A stretch of 64,000 nt of DNA from Phycisphaerae bacterium (GTDB lineage Bacteria; Chloroflexota; Anaerolineae; 4572-78; J111), in NCBI GenBank assembly GCA_028285035.1, contig JANQQF010000078.1:1-64000 (forward strand). Direction: 5' to 3'. A model generated the notes under the pieces. The model did no database searches and had not been told where the DNA came from. It saw only the letters and a program-made list of their open reading frames with translations. Positions within the stretch are counted from its first letter, which is position 1. The number at the start of each line of letters is the position of its first letter. Shown here piece after piece: positions 51,785 through 61,023 of this stretch. Both the position numbers and the translations under genes were made by a program.

Positions 51785-52902
51785 TATTCCCACCAATCCT
51801 TTCTGGAACGCATATCCAGAAATGTTCCATTATCTCGAATAGCTACGATAAGCTCATCAGTTGCTGTTCCAACAGTCATCTGAGATGACAAACCAGGTGC
51901 TGTTGTCGAGTTGCCGTTTTGATAGGCCATTAAAAGGTCTGGATCTGTATTCAACCCTTGATAATGAATGGTATATCCCATTGCAACCGAGCCAGATCTG
52001 GCATAAGTGAACGTTACACTGTCTTCTGTTGCATACAAAACAACGGCAACAAATCGACCTTCATAAATATCTGCTTCACGTGATGGAGTCCTAACTTCAG
52101 ATCCTGGTTCAGTTGCTATCCCTACTAAAATGGCAGGTTCGCCAACAAAGTCACCATTATCACGAATTGTATAAGCAGAGGTAAAGTTATCATCAAACAC
52201 ATCAGAAAAATTAGGGGCATCGGGGTCAATCCCAGCATCTGGAATGTCTATCAATTCAAGGGCAAGCTCAACAGGTTGTGGCTCCCTTAGCATCAAGTTG
52301 AGATCAAGATCAGTATCACCTGATACAACTCTTTCGCCCTCTAGGGGGATCAATTCAAATAAACCAAAGGTTTCACCTGGGGCTGATAATCCAGCAGCGG
52401 CCATTGATTGATCGCCACTATCTGCTCCACCGGCTTCAATCGCCAATGCGTTGGGATCCATCGCTACTGCTGTAGGGACAGGTGTCGCGTCAATTGCTTC
52501 TTCATCTCCAGGGGGATCAAAACCACTAGCTTCAATTTCTGTCTCTTCTGACGCTACGTCCGTAGCTACCACAGCTAATGTTGCCACTTGTTCTTCCAAA
52601 GAATTTTCAGCAACAGCCTCGCCATTAGGTTCTGGTGTTCCTTCAGGGGCCTCGGCTAGACCATCAACCGAAGCAGGTGAGTCTAGAACAGGTGCTTCAG
52701 GAGGAGGGAGATTTAAAACAACCTCAACACCAGATAGCTCAAGGCCTAAATAAGCGTTGAGAGCTAATGATCCTACAAATAAAACCAACAGTATTAAACT
52801 ACATAGGGTGGTCGCTCCTAGAATACCTCCCCAGAGCGTCCATAACAAACAACCACCAGCTAAATCACCCTCTGCAGAAGATGCTACATCTGTTTCAGCC
52901 AT
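51784..52902 (-). CDS. Membrane-anchored envelope protein, paralogue B
   Basis: A 372-residue protein. A short cytoplasmic start is followed by one long membrane segment (about 18-52, GGCLLWTLWGGILGATTLCS), an acidic Pro/Ala-rich stalk (60-210), and a C-terminal beta domain (about 215-372). The C-terminal part (VVLYATEDSVTFTYARSGSV, then IHYQGLNTDPDLL and IRDNGTFLDMRSRKDWW) is closely similar to the protein encoded at 54166-55446. The RxDWW ending recurs in Chloroflexota wall-associated proteins as far as I recall. No enzyme motif is seen. It is third in a five-gene unit. Confidence 0.7.
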   Translation of the reverse strand: MAETDVASSAEGDLAGGCLLWTLWGGILGATTLCSLILLVLFVGSLALNAYLGLELSGVEVVLNLPPPEAPVLDSPASVDGLAEAPEGTPEPNGEAVAENSLEEQVATLAVVATDVASEETEIEASGFDPPGDEEAIDATPVPTAVAMDPNALAIEAGGADSGDQSMAAAGLSAPGETFGLFELIPLEGERVVSGDTDLDLNLMLREPQPVELALELIDIPDAGIDPDAPNFSDVFDDNFTSAYTIRDNGDFVGEPAILVGIATEPGSEVRTPSREADIYEGRFVAVVLYATEDSVTFTYARSGSVAMGYTIHYQGLNTDPDLLMAYQNGNSTTAPGLSSQMTVGTATDELIVAIRDNGTFLDMRSRKDWWE

Positions 52903-52979
52903 CTTCTCCTCCAGCTAAAAATTTTGACTCAAAACTCACTAGACCAATGTTGTTTATGATTGTACCAAAACCTACAGTC

Positions 52980-54143
52980 TTAACATCCTGAAGCTCCACC
53001 TTCACCATCAAGGCATAGGCGAATAACCTGATCGTTTAGACTAAAAATAATGGTATCGACATAATCATCTTTTTCAACGACAGTAAAAAAGGTTACTGAG
53101 CTTGTTGCCCCAGGTGGCGGACCGGAGCCTTCATATCCATAAAAACAGGCTCTTACTGTGTTACCATTTGCCGTTGAAAAACTGATTGGCCAATCATCGG
53201 GTATCTTTTCATCGGAATTATTTGTCAACAATAGCTCAACATTAAAGCCCCGATAGTTGGGTTGGGTATCATCAAAATTGCCCGTTTGCCAAGCTGCGCA
53301 AGGGTCCCCTCGATCCCATCCCCAAGGTTCTTCATACCGATGCTGGCTACCAAGGGCAAGTTCATATAGACCATCATCATTGGGCACGGCCACTGGAGCT
53401 TCGGCTTCATTCTCTGACTTATTACCATATTCTAATTGGGTAATCAGCCACTGCCCATCAATTTTAGTGAGGGTATATGAGCCATTATCCTCAAATAATG
53501 TTCCATCAAGTATTGCCCCTTGATGCGTTCCAACAGCTTCATCGCCGTTGATTAAAATTGATAATTGACGTAATGAGATTGAAGAGACATCGAGTGAAAA
53601 GAAAGCTGAGTAACGTCTCTCAATATTTGCCCAACCTTGCCAAATCGTATCATCACTTCGATCGTTTGGGGTACCATTACGATCAACCACAATCGCATTG
53701 GGTGCGTATAAACTCTTTAAACGTTCTAAATCCTGTTCAGCTGCAGCTTCCGTTTCATCTAGAATAACACGCCGTACCTGTTCTTGGTCGGAAACACCCG
53801 CTGGTATCGGTGTATTTGCGCCGTCTTGCGATGTTGGCGTTTGAACTATTGGCGTAATTTCAGCAGACGATTGGCTTGGCGCGTCCGTTGGTGTTGGGGC
53901 AACTGTGGCAGTCGATGTTGGCTCTTCAGCCACTACCGCTTGCGTTGCCTCTATTGCTGCATCAACAGTTGCTTGAACATCAACCTCAGCCTGCTGGGTC
54001 GCATCAATACCAGCCGCAATCGTCGCATCAATGTCTGTCTGCGATACCTGTTGATTACACGAAAATAAACTTGTGACAAGAATCATCATCGCTCCATACA
54101 TTACATAATAATGCAAGGAGCGAAGGGGGTATTGTGGCATCAT
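52980..54143 (-). CDS. Lipoprotein with SnoaL/NTF2-like domain
   Basis: A 387-residue lipoprotein (hydrophobic MYGAMMILVTSLFSC with lipobox LFSC). It has a short helical repeat of ATxxA type (DATIAAGIDATQQAEVDVQA), a Thr/Pro linker, an NTF2/SnoaL-type domain (about 115-235; QVRRVILDETEAAAEQDLER, WQGWANIERRYSAFF), and a C-terminal beta domain (about 245-387; FNVELLLTNNSDEKIPDDWP) with several Cys, perhaps disulfide-bonded. The role is unknown; a ligand-binding surface protein is likely. It lies between the two RxDWW paralogues. Confidence 0.7.
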   Translation of the reverse strand: MMPQYPLRSLHYYVMYGAMMILVTSLFSCNQQVSQTDIDATIAAGIDATQQAEVDVQATVDAAIEATQAVVAEEPTSTATVAPTPTDAPSQSSAEITPIVQTPTSQDGANTPIPAGVSDQEQVRRVILDETEAAAEQDLERLKSLYAPNAIVVDRNGTPNDRSDDTIWQGWANIERRYSAFFSLDVSSISLRQLSILINGDEAVGTHQGAILDGTLFEDNGSYTLTKIDGQWLITQLEYGNKSENEAEAPVAVPNDDGLYELALGSQHRYEEPWGWDRGDPCAAWQTGNFDDTQPNYRGFNVELLLTNNSDEKIPDDWPISFSTANGNTVRACFYGYEGSGPPPGATSSVTFFTVVEKDDYVDTIIFSLNDQVIRLCLDGEGGASGC

Positions 54144-54165
54144 ATCTATCTAATCGAGTTTAGTT

Positions 54166-55446
54166 CTACCACCAATCTTTTTCTGATCTCAGATCCATAA
54201 ACTTTCCACGGTCTCGGATGACAACTTTTAATTCACTAGAAGCAGCCGTTCCGACAGGTGTTTCAAAATCTAACCCTGGAGCCTGCATTTCCTCAATTCC
54301 AATTGTGTTAAATTGGGCTACCAAGTTAGGGTCTGTATTTAGACCCACATAATGCACTGAATATCCATTGGCAACGCTTCCATCTCGGGTATAGGAGATT
54401 GTGACACTATCTTCGGAGGCGTATAAAACGGTAGCTCTAAATCGACCTTGATAAATTTCAAAGGGAACACGCGGAATAAAAATATCTTGTCCTGGTGTAA
54501 CCTTGACTCCCATCATAGCAATGCTATTGATCCAATCAGAAGCACAGTTACAGCCCCAATCCCAATTTTTCAGGGTATATTCAGCGACAAAATCAGGCTC
54601 TAATACACCTCGAAAATTCGGGGCCGCTGGATCTGTATCACCAGCCAATGAAATCAATTGTCGACCTTCCGATGAGTCAGTACGTTGCGCTCCACGTAAG
54701 TGAACGTTCAAGTCACCGTGCTCAGCAGGTACGCGACCATCACGAGGCTGTTCAAGGGGAATAATTTCATATTGGTTATTGGATGTCGTTGGTGCGGCAA
54801 CACTTGAGGTTGAGGCTGTTTCAGATGTTGTAAATTCACCTGCAGTTTCACCACTTGCTGTGGTTACCTCACCCACATCGGTTGTAGGTTGTTCAGCTTG
54901 AATTTCAGTAGCAGGTTGCACAACATCTGTCGTCGACTCTTCGACAGGTGCGTCAGCCACAGGTACTTCAGCTTCGACTGGTTGAGGAGCTTTAGCAGCT
55001 GATTGAGTAGCGATTGCTGACAAGGTTGCTAATTGCTCATGCACTTGGGCATTAGTCGGGGCTAAAGCTACAACCTCACTTACAGATGAGGCAGAAGCAG
55101 GTTCTGCACCAACCCCTGGAATAGGGGTAGCTTCTGGTAGCGGCTCATTATTTGAGATCAATTGTGGTGCATCTGGTGGAGATACGACTGATGGGCCGGG
55201 AATGGCTGGGGCGTTTGCGGGCAATACAATGTCTTCACCAGCATTAGGTACATTAATCACAACCTCTGCTCCTGAGACCTCCCATCCCAAGTAAGCGGTT
55301 ACAGCTGTTGAGACAAGCAGCATTGACAGTAACCCCAAGGCACAAATGGTAACGACGCTTAACATCAAACCACCTGCAAACCACAACATACAGCCACCAA
55401 TTCCTGCTTCTGTTTCTGATAGGTTGTCAAATTCTTCTTGAGTCAT
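54166..55446 (-). CDS. Membrane-anchored envelope protein, paralogue A
   Basis: The 426-residue protein is the first in a five-gene envelope unit. It has one membrane segment (about 18-52, GGCMLWFAGGLMLSVVTICA), a long Ala/Pro/Thr/Glu-rich stalk (about 60-235), and a C-terminal domain (about 240-426) with VLYASEDSVTISYTRDGSVA, VHYVGLNTDPNLV and VVIRDRGKFMDLRSEKDWW. Paralogue B shares the membrane part, the stalk style and this C-terminal domain, which points to a tandem duplication with a lipoprotein gene between. Two Cys in NWDWGCNCASDW are specific to this copy. Function unknown. Confidence 0.7.
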   Translation of the reverse strand: MTQEEFDNLSETEAGIGGCMLWFAGGLMLSVVTICALGLLSMLLVSTAVTAYLGWEVSGAEVVINVPNAGEDIVLPANAPAIPGPSVVSPPDAPQLISNNEPLPEATPIPGVGAEPASASSVSEVVALAPTNAQVHEQLATLSAIATQSAAKAPQPVEAEVPVADAPVEESTTDVVQPATEIQAEQPTTDVGEVTTASGETAGEFTTSETASTSSVAAPTTSNNQYEIIPLEQPRDGRVPAEHGDLNVHLRGAQRTDSSEGRQLISLAGDTDPAAPNFRGVLEPDFVAEYTLKNWDWGCNCASDWINSIAMMGVKVTPGQDIFIPRVPFEIYQGRFRATVLYASEDSVTISYTRDGSVANGYSVHYVGLNTDPNLVAQFNTIGIEEMQAPGLDFETPVGTAASSELKVVIRDRGKFMDLRSEKDWW

Positions 55447-55655
55447 ACGGAAACTCCTGTTTAGGAACTAACCTAATCAAACACTCAGTTTTACAAACGA
55501 ATGTTTATAATACTAAAAACAAACTATCTATAATTACTGATACGTGCATGATTATGTTTAATATAATAACATAACTTTAAATTATAATCAAGACACCTTA
55601 ATAAATATGTTAACTAAATCTATGTCAACTATTTTGGCTCTGATAAAGCACATTA

Positions 55656-58304
55656 TTAGGTGTCTTCAATCCGACGCGAAACAAGTTCTGTCATCTCTTC
55701 AGGCGTAATCGTATTGGTTAAAACTACGATCGGAGTATTTGTGGTTTCTAGTTCATGTTTTAATTGTTGCAAAACGTCATAATCCTCAGGTTGAGGTGTA
55801 TTCAAGATAATTAAATCATGTTTTTCCTGTCGTGCTTTGTCCAATCCATGATCCTCATCAGAGACATCAACAATACCATATCCATTTTCAATCAACATAT
55901 TGCCAATAATTTCGACAACAGAAGCACTTTTGTCAATAACCAAAACTTTACGTTGTCCATCTTCAGTATCATTATGATTATGAAGTAACCTAGCAATTGA
56001 ATTTAGCAGTTTTTCTGTATCTAATGGCTTTGTTAAATATGCTTCTGCACCCAACCGAAACCCTTTTTCTTTATCCTCAACAATGGAAAGAATTAAAATA
56101 GGAATATCAACGGTTGATTGATCCCCCTTGAGCACGCTCGTAACATCAAACCCGTTCAAACCAGGCATCATAACATCAAGAATAATAAGGTCTGGCTTTT
56201 CTTGACGGGCTCTATCTAAAGCTTCAAGACCATCTGTCGCCTCGATAACTTGATATCCTGCTTCATTTAATTCATTGCACAATAAACTACGAATGTTAGC
56301 CTCATCATCAACGACTAAAATTCTTTGCCCTGGTTCGCGATCATCAAAAATATCTACGGGTTGATTATTTACTTCGATTTGAGGTTCAGGTTGCAGAATA
56401 GGTTGTGGCTCACTATTACTTGAGAGGGGTAACACAAATAAAAATGTGGTACCAACTTCCAGTTCACTCTCAATCCAAATATGTCCATCGTGCTGGTCAA
56501 CAATCTCCTTACAAATTGGCACGCCTAGACCTGTTCCTGCTGGGCGATCTGTAAGCACATTACCAACCTGCTTGAATTTCTCAAAAATATATGGAATATG
56601 TTCATCCGCAATTCCAATTCCAGTATCCTGAACACTAACCAACAGCCAATTACCACTCTTTAAAGATGGAGCCTGATCTGAATCGAATGAGAAATCTCCA
56701 GAAACGTTAATCGTCTCAGCAGAGACGGTAATTTGTCCTTCGTCTGTAAATTTAAAGGCGTTGGACAACAAGTTGGTCACCACCTGGATTAAACGATCAT
56801 AATCGGCCCAAACGGGAGAAATATTTTCTTCGATATTTACTACGATTGGCAGGTTTTTTGCTCGTCCTAGTGAGGAGGTAGATGCTACAGCACTACGAAT
56901 GACATCCTCAATCGAGATATTAGACATTTGCCACTCCAGTTTCCCAGCTTCCATCTTGGCAATATCAAGAACATCATTGATCAACCGAGTTAATCGCTCT
57001 CCTTCGGCCATAATAATATCTAACTCTTCATTAATATGACGAATGGCCCGCTGCCCCTTTTTATCATCCTCTTCAATTTTAGGTATGATATTTCGATCAA
57101 AAATTTTACTAATATGTTGAGCAAATCCTAGGACCGAAGTTAATGGCGTACGCAATTCGTGAGACACCGTTGAAATAAACTCAGACTTCATTCGATCAAC
57201 TTCTTTTTCACGAGTTATATCTCGCAAAACAGTAACAACCCCCAGCTTTCGAGTATCTTCTTGAATTGCCGCAGACGAGGCTTTTAGAATACGCCCGTTT
57301 GATAAGGTAAAATCAACAATTGAGTTTCGTTCATCATCACTCAAAGCACTTGAAATCAAACGCTGAAGTTCTTCGATTTGCCCAAGCGGACCACCATCAC
57401 CAAAACGGGCTGTCGGCTGACTAAAAATCTCCTCAAAAGCAGGATTGACCATTTGGATAGTCCCACCTGCATCGGTCACCACTAGCCCATCGGCAATGTG
57501 TCGAATAATCGTGTCCAGCTTGCTCTTTTCTTCATTCATATTGTCAGCCATCACTGCCATCTCTAACGCTTGGTGACGCAAACTATCAAAGAGACGAGCA
57601 TTTTGCACGGCTGTAGCAATTTGAGCGGCAAAAGATGAAACAACTTCTTTATCGCTATTTTTGTAAAATCCAGGCTCAGTTTTACTAAGAGTCAACAACC
57701 CGATGCTTTGTCCGCGAGCAACCAATGGGGCTCCAATCCAAGCATGAGCAGTTTGCATGGTTGTATTACCTTCGTTGTACCAATCGGCTGTATTTTGAGC
57801 ATTTGGCAACACCAATGCCTTTTGATAATTCATAACCTGATATTCGATGTCACTTTCGCTGATTTCAAAAGTCTTACCAATTAAATTATCTAGGCTGGCC
57901 TTCCCTTGATGGGCAGCAATTTCAAGATTATTATCTTCAGCGAGGAAAATTGTGGCAGAGTCATAGGGGATGACCTGAGCCAAATGCTCAAGTGAAAAAC
58001 TAAAAACCTGTGTTGGCTCCAAGGTAACATTGATAATTTGAGTTAATTGGGCTAATGCAATGGTAACACGGTGCTCTGCTTCAAGAGCCTTGTAACGGGC
58101 CAGCTCTTCTGCATTAAAATTGGAGGCGGCAATATTTTGTTGGATTGTTGAAATAAAAATCCCGCACCATAAACCACCAGCAATCGCCAAAACTGCCCCA
58201 ATTAACTCACCGTAGCTAATACCAAAGATAACAATCCCAATACCGATTAAAATCGAGATACCACGCCACAAATTGATTCCGAAGGTTTTGGGCATTCCAA
58301 TCAT
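55656..58304 (-). CDS. Hybrid histidine kinase with two receiver domains
   Basis: This 882-residue protein has two membrane segments (about 12-55), a GAF domain (75-245), a PAS domain (265-375), HisKA with phospho-His in TVSHELRTPLTS (about 388), a HATPase domain (490-635), a complete receiver (about 665-780; VVDDEANIR, LIILDVMMPGLNG, YLTKPLD) and a second receiver (785-882). In the second the phospho-acceptor position reads LIILNTPQPED, with Asn in place of Asp, and the Lys is missing, so it is probably a pseudo-receiver. It directly abuts a single-domain receiver gene (no gap). Confidence 0.9.
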   Translation of the reverse strand: MIGMPKTFGINLWRGISILIGIGIVIFGISYGELIGAVLAIAGGLWCGIFISTIQQNIAASNFNAEELARYKALEAEHRVTIALAQLTQIINVTLEPTQVFSFSLEHLAQVIPYDSATIFLAEDNNLEIAAHQGKASLDNLIGKTFEISESDIEYQVMNYQKALVLPNAQNTADWYNEGNTTMQTAHAWIGAPLVARGQSIGLLTLSKTEPGFYKNSDKEVVSSFAAQIATAVQNARLFDSLRHQALEMAVMADNMNEEKSKLDTIIRHIADGLVVTDAGGTIQMVNPAFEEIFSQPTARFGDGGPLGQIEELQRLISSALSDDERNSIVDFTLSNGRILKASSAAIQEDTRKLGVVTVLRDITREKEVDRMKSEFISTVSHELRTPLTSVLGFAQHISKIFDRNIIPKIEEDDKKGQRAIRHINEELDIIMAEGERLTRLINDVLDIAKMEAGKLEWQMSNISIEDVIRSAVASTSSLGRAKNLPIVVNIEENISPVWADYDRLIQVVTNLLSNAFKFTDEGQITVSAETINVSGDFSFDSDQAPSLKSGNWLLVSVQDTGIGIADEHIPYIFEKFKQVGNVLTDRPAGTGLGVPICKEIVDQHDGHIWIESELEVGTTFLFVLPLSSNSEPQPILQPEPQIEVNNQPVDIFDDREPGQRILVVDDEANIRSLLCNELNEAGYQVIEATDGLEALDRARQEKPDLIILDVMMPGLNGFDVTSVLKGDQSTVDIPILILSIVEDKEKGFRLGAEAYLTKPLDTEKLLNSIARLLHNHNDTEDGQRKVLVIDKSASVVEIIGNMLIENGYGIVDVSDEDHGLDKARQEKHDLIILNTPQPEDYDVLQQLKHELETTNTPIVVLTNTITPEEMTELVSRRIEDT

Positions 58305-58691
58305 CTACAGCTCCACACCCAAAATTGAGGCTGCTTGTTCTAAAACATAGTCTGGGTTGAACGGTTTGGTCACGTATTCATCAGCCCCAACTTCAGAGCC
58401 TCGTTCTTTGTCGATAGCTTGGCCTTTAGCTGTCAGTAGCATCACATAGACATCATCGTGCATTGCCTTGACCTGCTCGCACACTTCATAACCGCTTAGG
58501 TGGGGCATCATGACATCCAATAAAATCAAGTCAGGATGCTCAGATGTCGCCACATCAAGTGCCTCGCGGCCATCAACAGCCGAAAGCAATTCCACACCCT
58601 CATCAACCAAATCTTCTAAAGTCCGTTCAAGCAGGGTTAAGACATGTGGTTCATCATCTACAATCAAAATCTTTTTCTCGGTCATTTTCAT
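58305..58691 (-). CDS. Single-domain response regulator (CheY-like)
   Basis: A 128-residue receiver-only protein: acidic pair in IVDDEPHV, phospho-Asp in LILLDVMMPHLSG, Thr in LLTAKG, Lys in YVTKPFN. No output domain. It is cytoplasmic and probably exchanges phosphate with the hybrid kinase encoded immediately downstream; the kinase ATG follows the stop codon with no gap. An in-frame second ATG (58685) is equally plausible as start. Confidence 0.9.
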   Translation of the reverse strand: MKMTEKKILIVDDEPHVLTLLERTLEDLVDEGVELLSAVDGREALDVATSEHPDLILLDVMMPHLSGYEVCEQVKAMHDDVYVMLLTAKGQAIDKERGSEVGADEYVTKPFNPDYVLEQAASILGVEL

Positions 58692-58913
58692 TTATCCTCT
58701 TAAGTTGTTCTAGTTCAAGTCGGGTTGAATTTATGATTGATTTGATTTATCAAAATCTGAATACACAACTATGTTGTAGGTATCTTGATTTAATTTTTAA
58801 AGGTACAAAAATACTGGGATACGCGTTATGAGTGTATCACATCTTTTAATGAATGTCAGTGGGAATTTTGTTCCAAAGATTAAGACATCTCTGAGGAAAA
58901 AGGGGGTAAAATA

Positions 58914-60167
58914 TTACGCAACTCTCGGTAAAACAAAACTAAAACGGGTGCCCTGTCCGGGTTGACTCTCGACCCAAATTTGTCCTTGATGCGCTTCGAT
59001 AATTCGTTTTGCAATGGCCAACCCTAAACCAGCTCCGCCTGTTTCACGGCTACGACTTTTTTCCCCTCGGAAAAATTGGTCAAAGACTCTAGGCAAGTCT
59101 TCTGGGTTAATGCCTTCGCCTGTATCAATCACATCAATCTGGACTCCGTCAGGAACCATTTTGGTAACCAAAGAGATAGCCCCAGCCTGAGCTGTATGAC
59201 GGATCGCATTCTGTACCAGATTGTATAAAACGCGCTGTACTTTGGCCAACTCAGCTTTAATCAAGGGCAAATCTTCAGCAAAAATACCTTCTAGGGTTAC
59301 AGCTTTTGTTTGGGCTTGGGCCTGCATACTTTCCACAACATCGGAAACCAAGTCATTGACATCAATAGGTTCCAATTCCAATTGAATTTGTCCTGTTTCT
59401 AACTGTGATAATTCAAAAAGGTCATTAATCAAGCCTGAAAGATTGCCAATTTGGGCGCTAATGGTGCGATAGTAACGATCGACTTTTTCCTGATCCGTAA
59501 CAACGCCATCCGCCAAAGCTTCAACCATCGCACGAATTGAGGTCAGGGGGGTTCGTAAATCATGACTTACAGCAGCAATCAGGTCGCGTCGAGCCTGTTC
59601 CATCTCACGTTGTTTGGCAAACGAGCGATCTAGCTCATCAACCATCAAGTTGAAGGCCTCAGCCACTTCCGACAGTTCATCGGCTTCAGTCAACTTTACT
59701 CGAGTCGAGAAATCACCAGTGGCAATTCTGTGTGCCCCTTCTTGGAGTTGGGACAGTGATTTTGTCATTCCCGCTGCAAGAAGGTAACCAAAAGAGGCTG
59801 ATAAAATCCCAGCAAAAATGAGTAACGACCCAAGCAGAAGGAAGTCGTGTTGAGACACAAACATCAGGCGGGAGGTAACATAGATATTGATGATGGTAAT
59901 GATGATACCCAAACTGTAAGCTAGCAATGTCTTATAACGGATACTTCGCAACCACTTACGACCAACTACAAAAATCAGATAGCCTATGAGTAATGAAGGA
60001 AGGCTAGAGGTCAGCAGGAATTGGGTCATATACTTCAGATCATTAGCTGGGGCCTGCATGATGTACATCGGGATCGAGAGGGCACCCCAAAAAGAAATGA
60101 TCAGCCCTAAAATAGGCAACCACAAATTGCGCCATTGTACATCTATCGTTAAACGTGATTTATTCAT
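58914..60167 (-). CDS. HAMP-type sensor histidine kinase
   Basis: I take ATG 60167, inside the last codons of the response regulator gene; 417 residues. About four membrane segments (12-150) lead to HAMP (about 150-200; GAHRIATGDFSTRV), HisKA with phospho-His in AVSHDLRTPLTSIRA (about 217), and HATPase (NLVQNAIRHT, DTGEGI, GAGLGLAIAKRII). It pairs with the OmpR-type regulator that it overlaps by 8 nt. The extracellular part is very short, so membrane or intramembrane sensing is likely. Confidence 0.9.
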   Translation of the reverse strand: MNKSRLTIDVQWRNLWLPILGLIISFWGALSIPMYIMQAPANDLKYMTQFLLTSSLPSLLIGYLIFVVGRKWLRSIRYKTLLAYSLGIIITIINIYVTSRLMFVSQHDFLLLGSLLIFAGILSASFGYLLAAGMTKSLSQLQEGAHRIATGDFSTRVKLTEADELSEVAEAFNLMVDELDRSFAKQREMEQARRDLIAAVSHDLRTPLTSIRAMVEALADGVVTDQEKVDRYYRTISAQIGNLSGLINDLFELSQLETGQIQLELEPIDVNDLVSDVVESMQAQAQTKAVTLEGIFAEDLPLIKAELAKVQRVLYNLVQNAIRHTAQAGAISLVTKMVPDGVQIDVIDTGEGINPEDLPRVFDQFFRGEKSRSRETGGAGLGLAIAKRIIEAHQGQIWVESQPGQGTRFSFVLPRVA

Positions 60168-60867
60168 CTGTTGCAAATTTGTACCCTACTCCCCAAACCG
60201 TTAATACATATTCTGGTTTGGTCGCTTGTTTCTCAATCTTCTCGCGTAATCGACGCACATGCACCGTCACTGTACTGGCATCACCAAAAAAGTCATAGCC
60301 CCAAACATTATCAAGCAGTTGTTCACGAGTAAATACTTGACCAGGGTGATTCATCAGAAACCAGAGTAGATCAAACTCTTTGGCTGTTAAGACAACCTCG
60401 CCTTGATCCTTCACCAAGACTTGCCGGGTTGTTGGATTAATTGTCACCCCGCTACGTATCAAAGGTTGCGCTTGGGGATCAACCATCGGAGTTGAGCTTG
60501 AACGGCGTAGCACCGCCTTAACCCGAGCCACAACCTCTTTTGGGCTAAAGGGTTTTGTGATGTAATCATCAGCTCCTAACTCCAAGCCAGCGATGCGGTC
60601 CGCCTCATCTCCTTTGGCAGTCAACATAATAATCGGAATATCATAGTCGCCCTGACGCAAGGTTCGAGTGACTTGAATGCCCCCAACAACTGGTAGCATC
60701 AGGTCAAGTACAATTAAATCAGGCGTCTTCTTTTCAATAGCGGCTAAAGCAGCGACCCCGTCAGCTGCCACCTCAACGTCAAATCCTTCACGTTGTAGGT
60801 ACAATTCAACGACCTCTCTGATATTCGGTTCATCATCAACAACTAAGATATGTTTTCGCTGACTCAT
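60160..60867 (-). CDS. Response regulator, OmpR/PhoB family
   Basis: A 235-residue regulator: receiver (VVDDEPNIREV, LIVLDLMLPVVGG, MLTAKG, YITKPFS) and winged-helix output domain (VLTAKEFDLLWFLMNHPGQ, TVHVRRLREKIEK, LTVWGVGYKFATDE). It is a transcription factor. Stop and kinase start overlap, so the two-component pair is translationally coupled. Targets are unknown. Confidence 0.93.
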   Translation of the reverse strand: MSQRKHILVVDDEPNIREVVELYLQREGFDVEVAADGVAALAAIEKKTPDLIVLDLMLPVVGGIQVTRTLRQGDYDIPIIMLTAKGDEADRIAGLELGADDYITKPFSPKEVVARVKAVLRRSSSTPMVDPQAQPLIRSGVTINPTTRQVLVKDQGEVVLTAKEFDLLWFLMNHPGQVFTREQLLDNVWGYDFFGDASTVTVHVRRLREKIEKQATKPEYVLTVWGVGYKFATDE

Positions 60868-60894
60868 TATTCTTTCTCAAGGGATAAGATGACA

Positions 60895-61023
60895 AGGTAG
60901 CAAGTAGCAAGGATACAAGACAACAATAAATTCGGAAGGTCAACAGAGTATTAGGTGTCATCCTTCCTCTGTTACCTTGCGACTTTGTTACGCTGCTACC
61001 TTGTGATTTGTTACCCTGTTACT
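60895..61023. repeat. Two opposed heptamer/octamer micro-repeat arrays
   Basis: From about 60895 units such as GATGACAAG, GTAGCAA, GTAGCAAG, GATACAAG, ACAACAA occur. From 60971 to 61023 come seven octamer-like units in the complementary sense: GTTACCTT, GCGACTTT, GTTACGCT, GCTACCTT, GTGATTT, GTTACCCT, GTTACTTC. The second array provides the last codons and stop of the thioredoxin-fold gene. Confidence 0.6.

Noticed and set aside
60895..61023. CRISPR array
   Set aside because: Units are only 7-9 nt, degenerate and without spacers of constant length; no cas genes are present.
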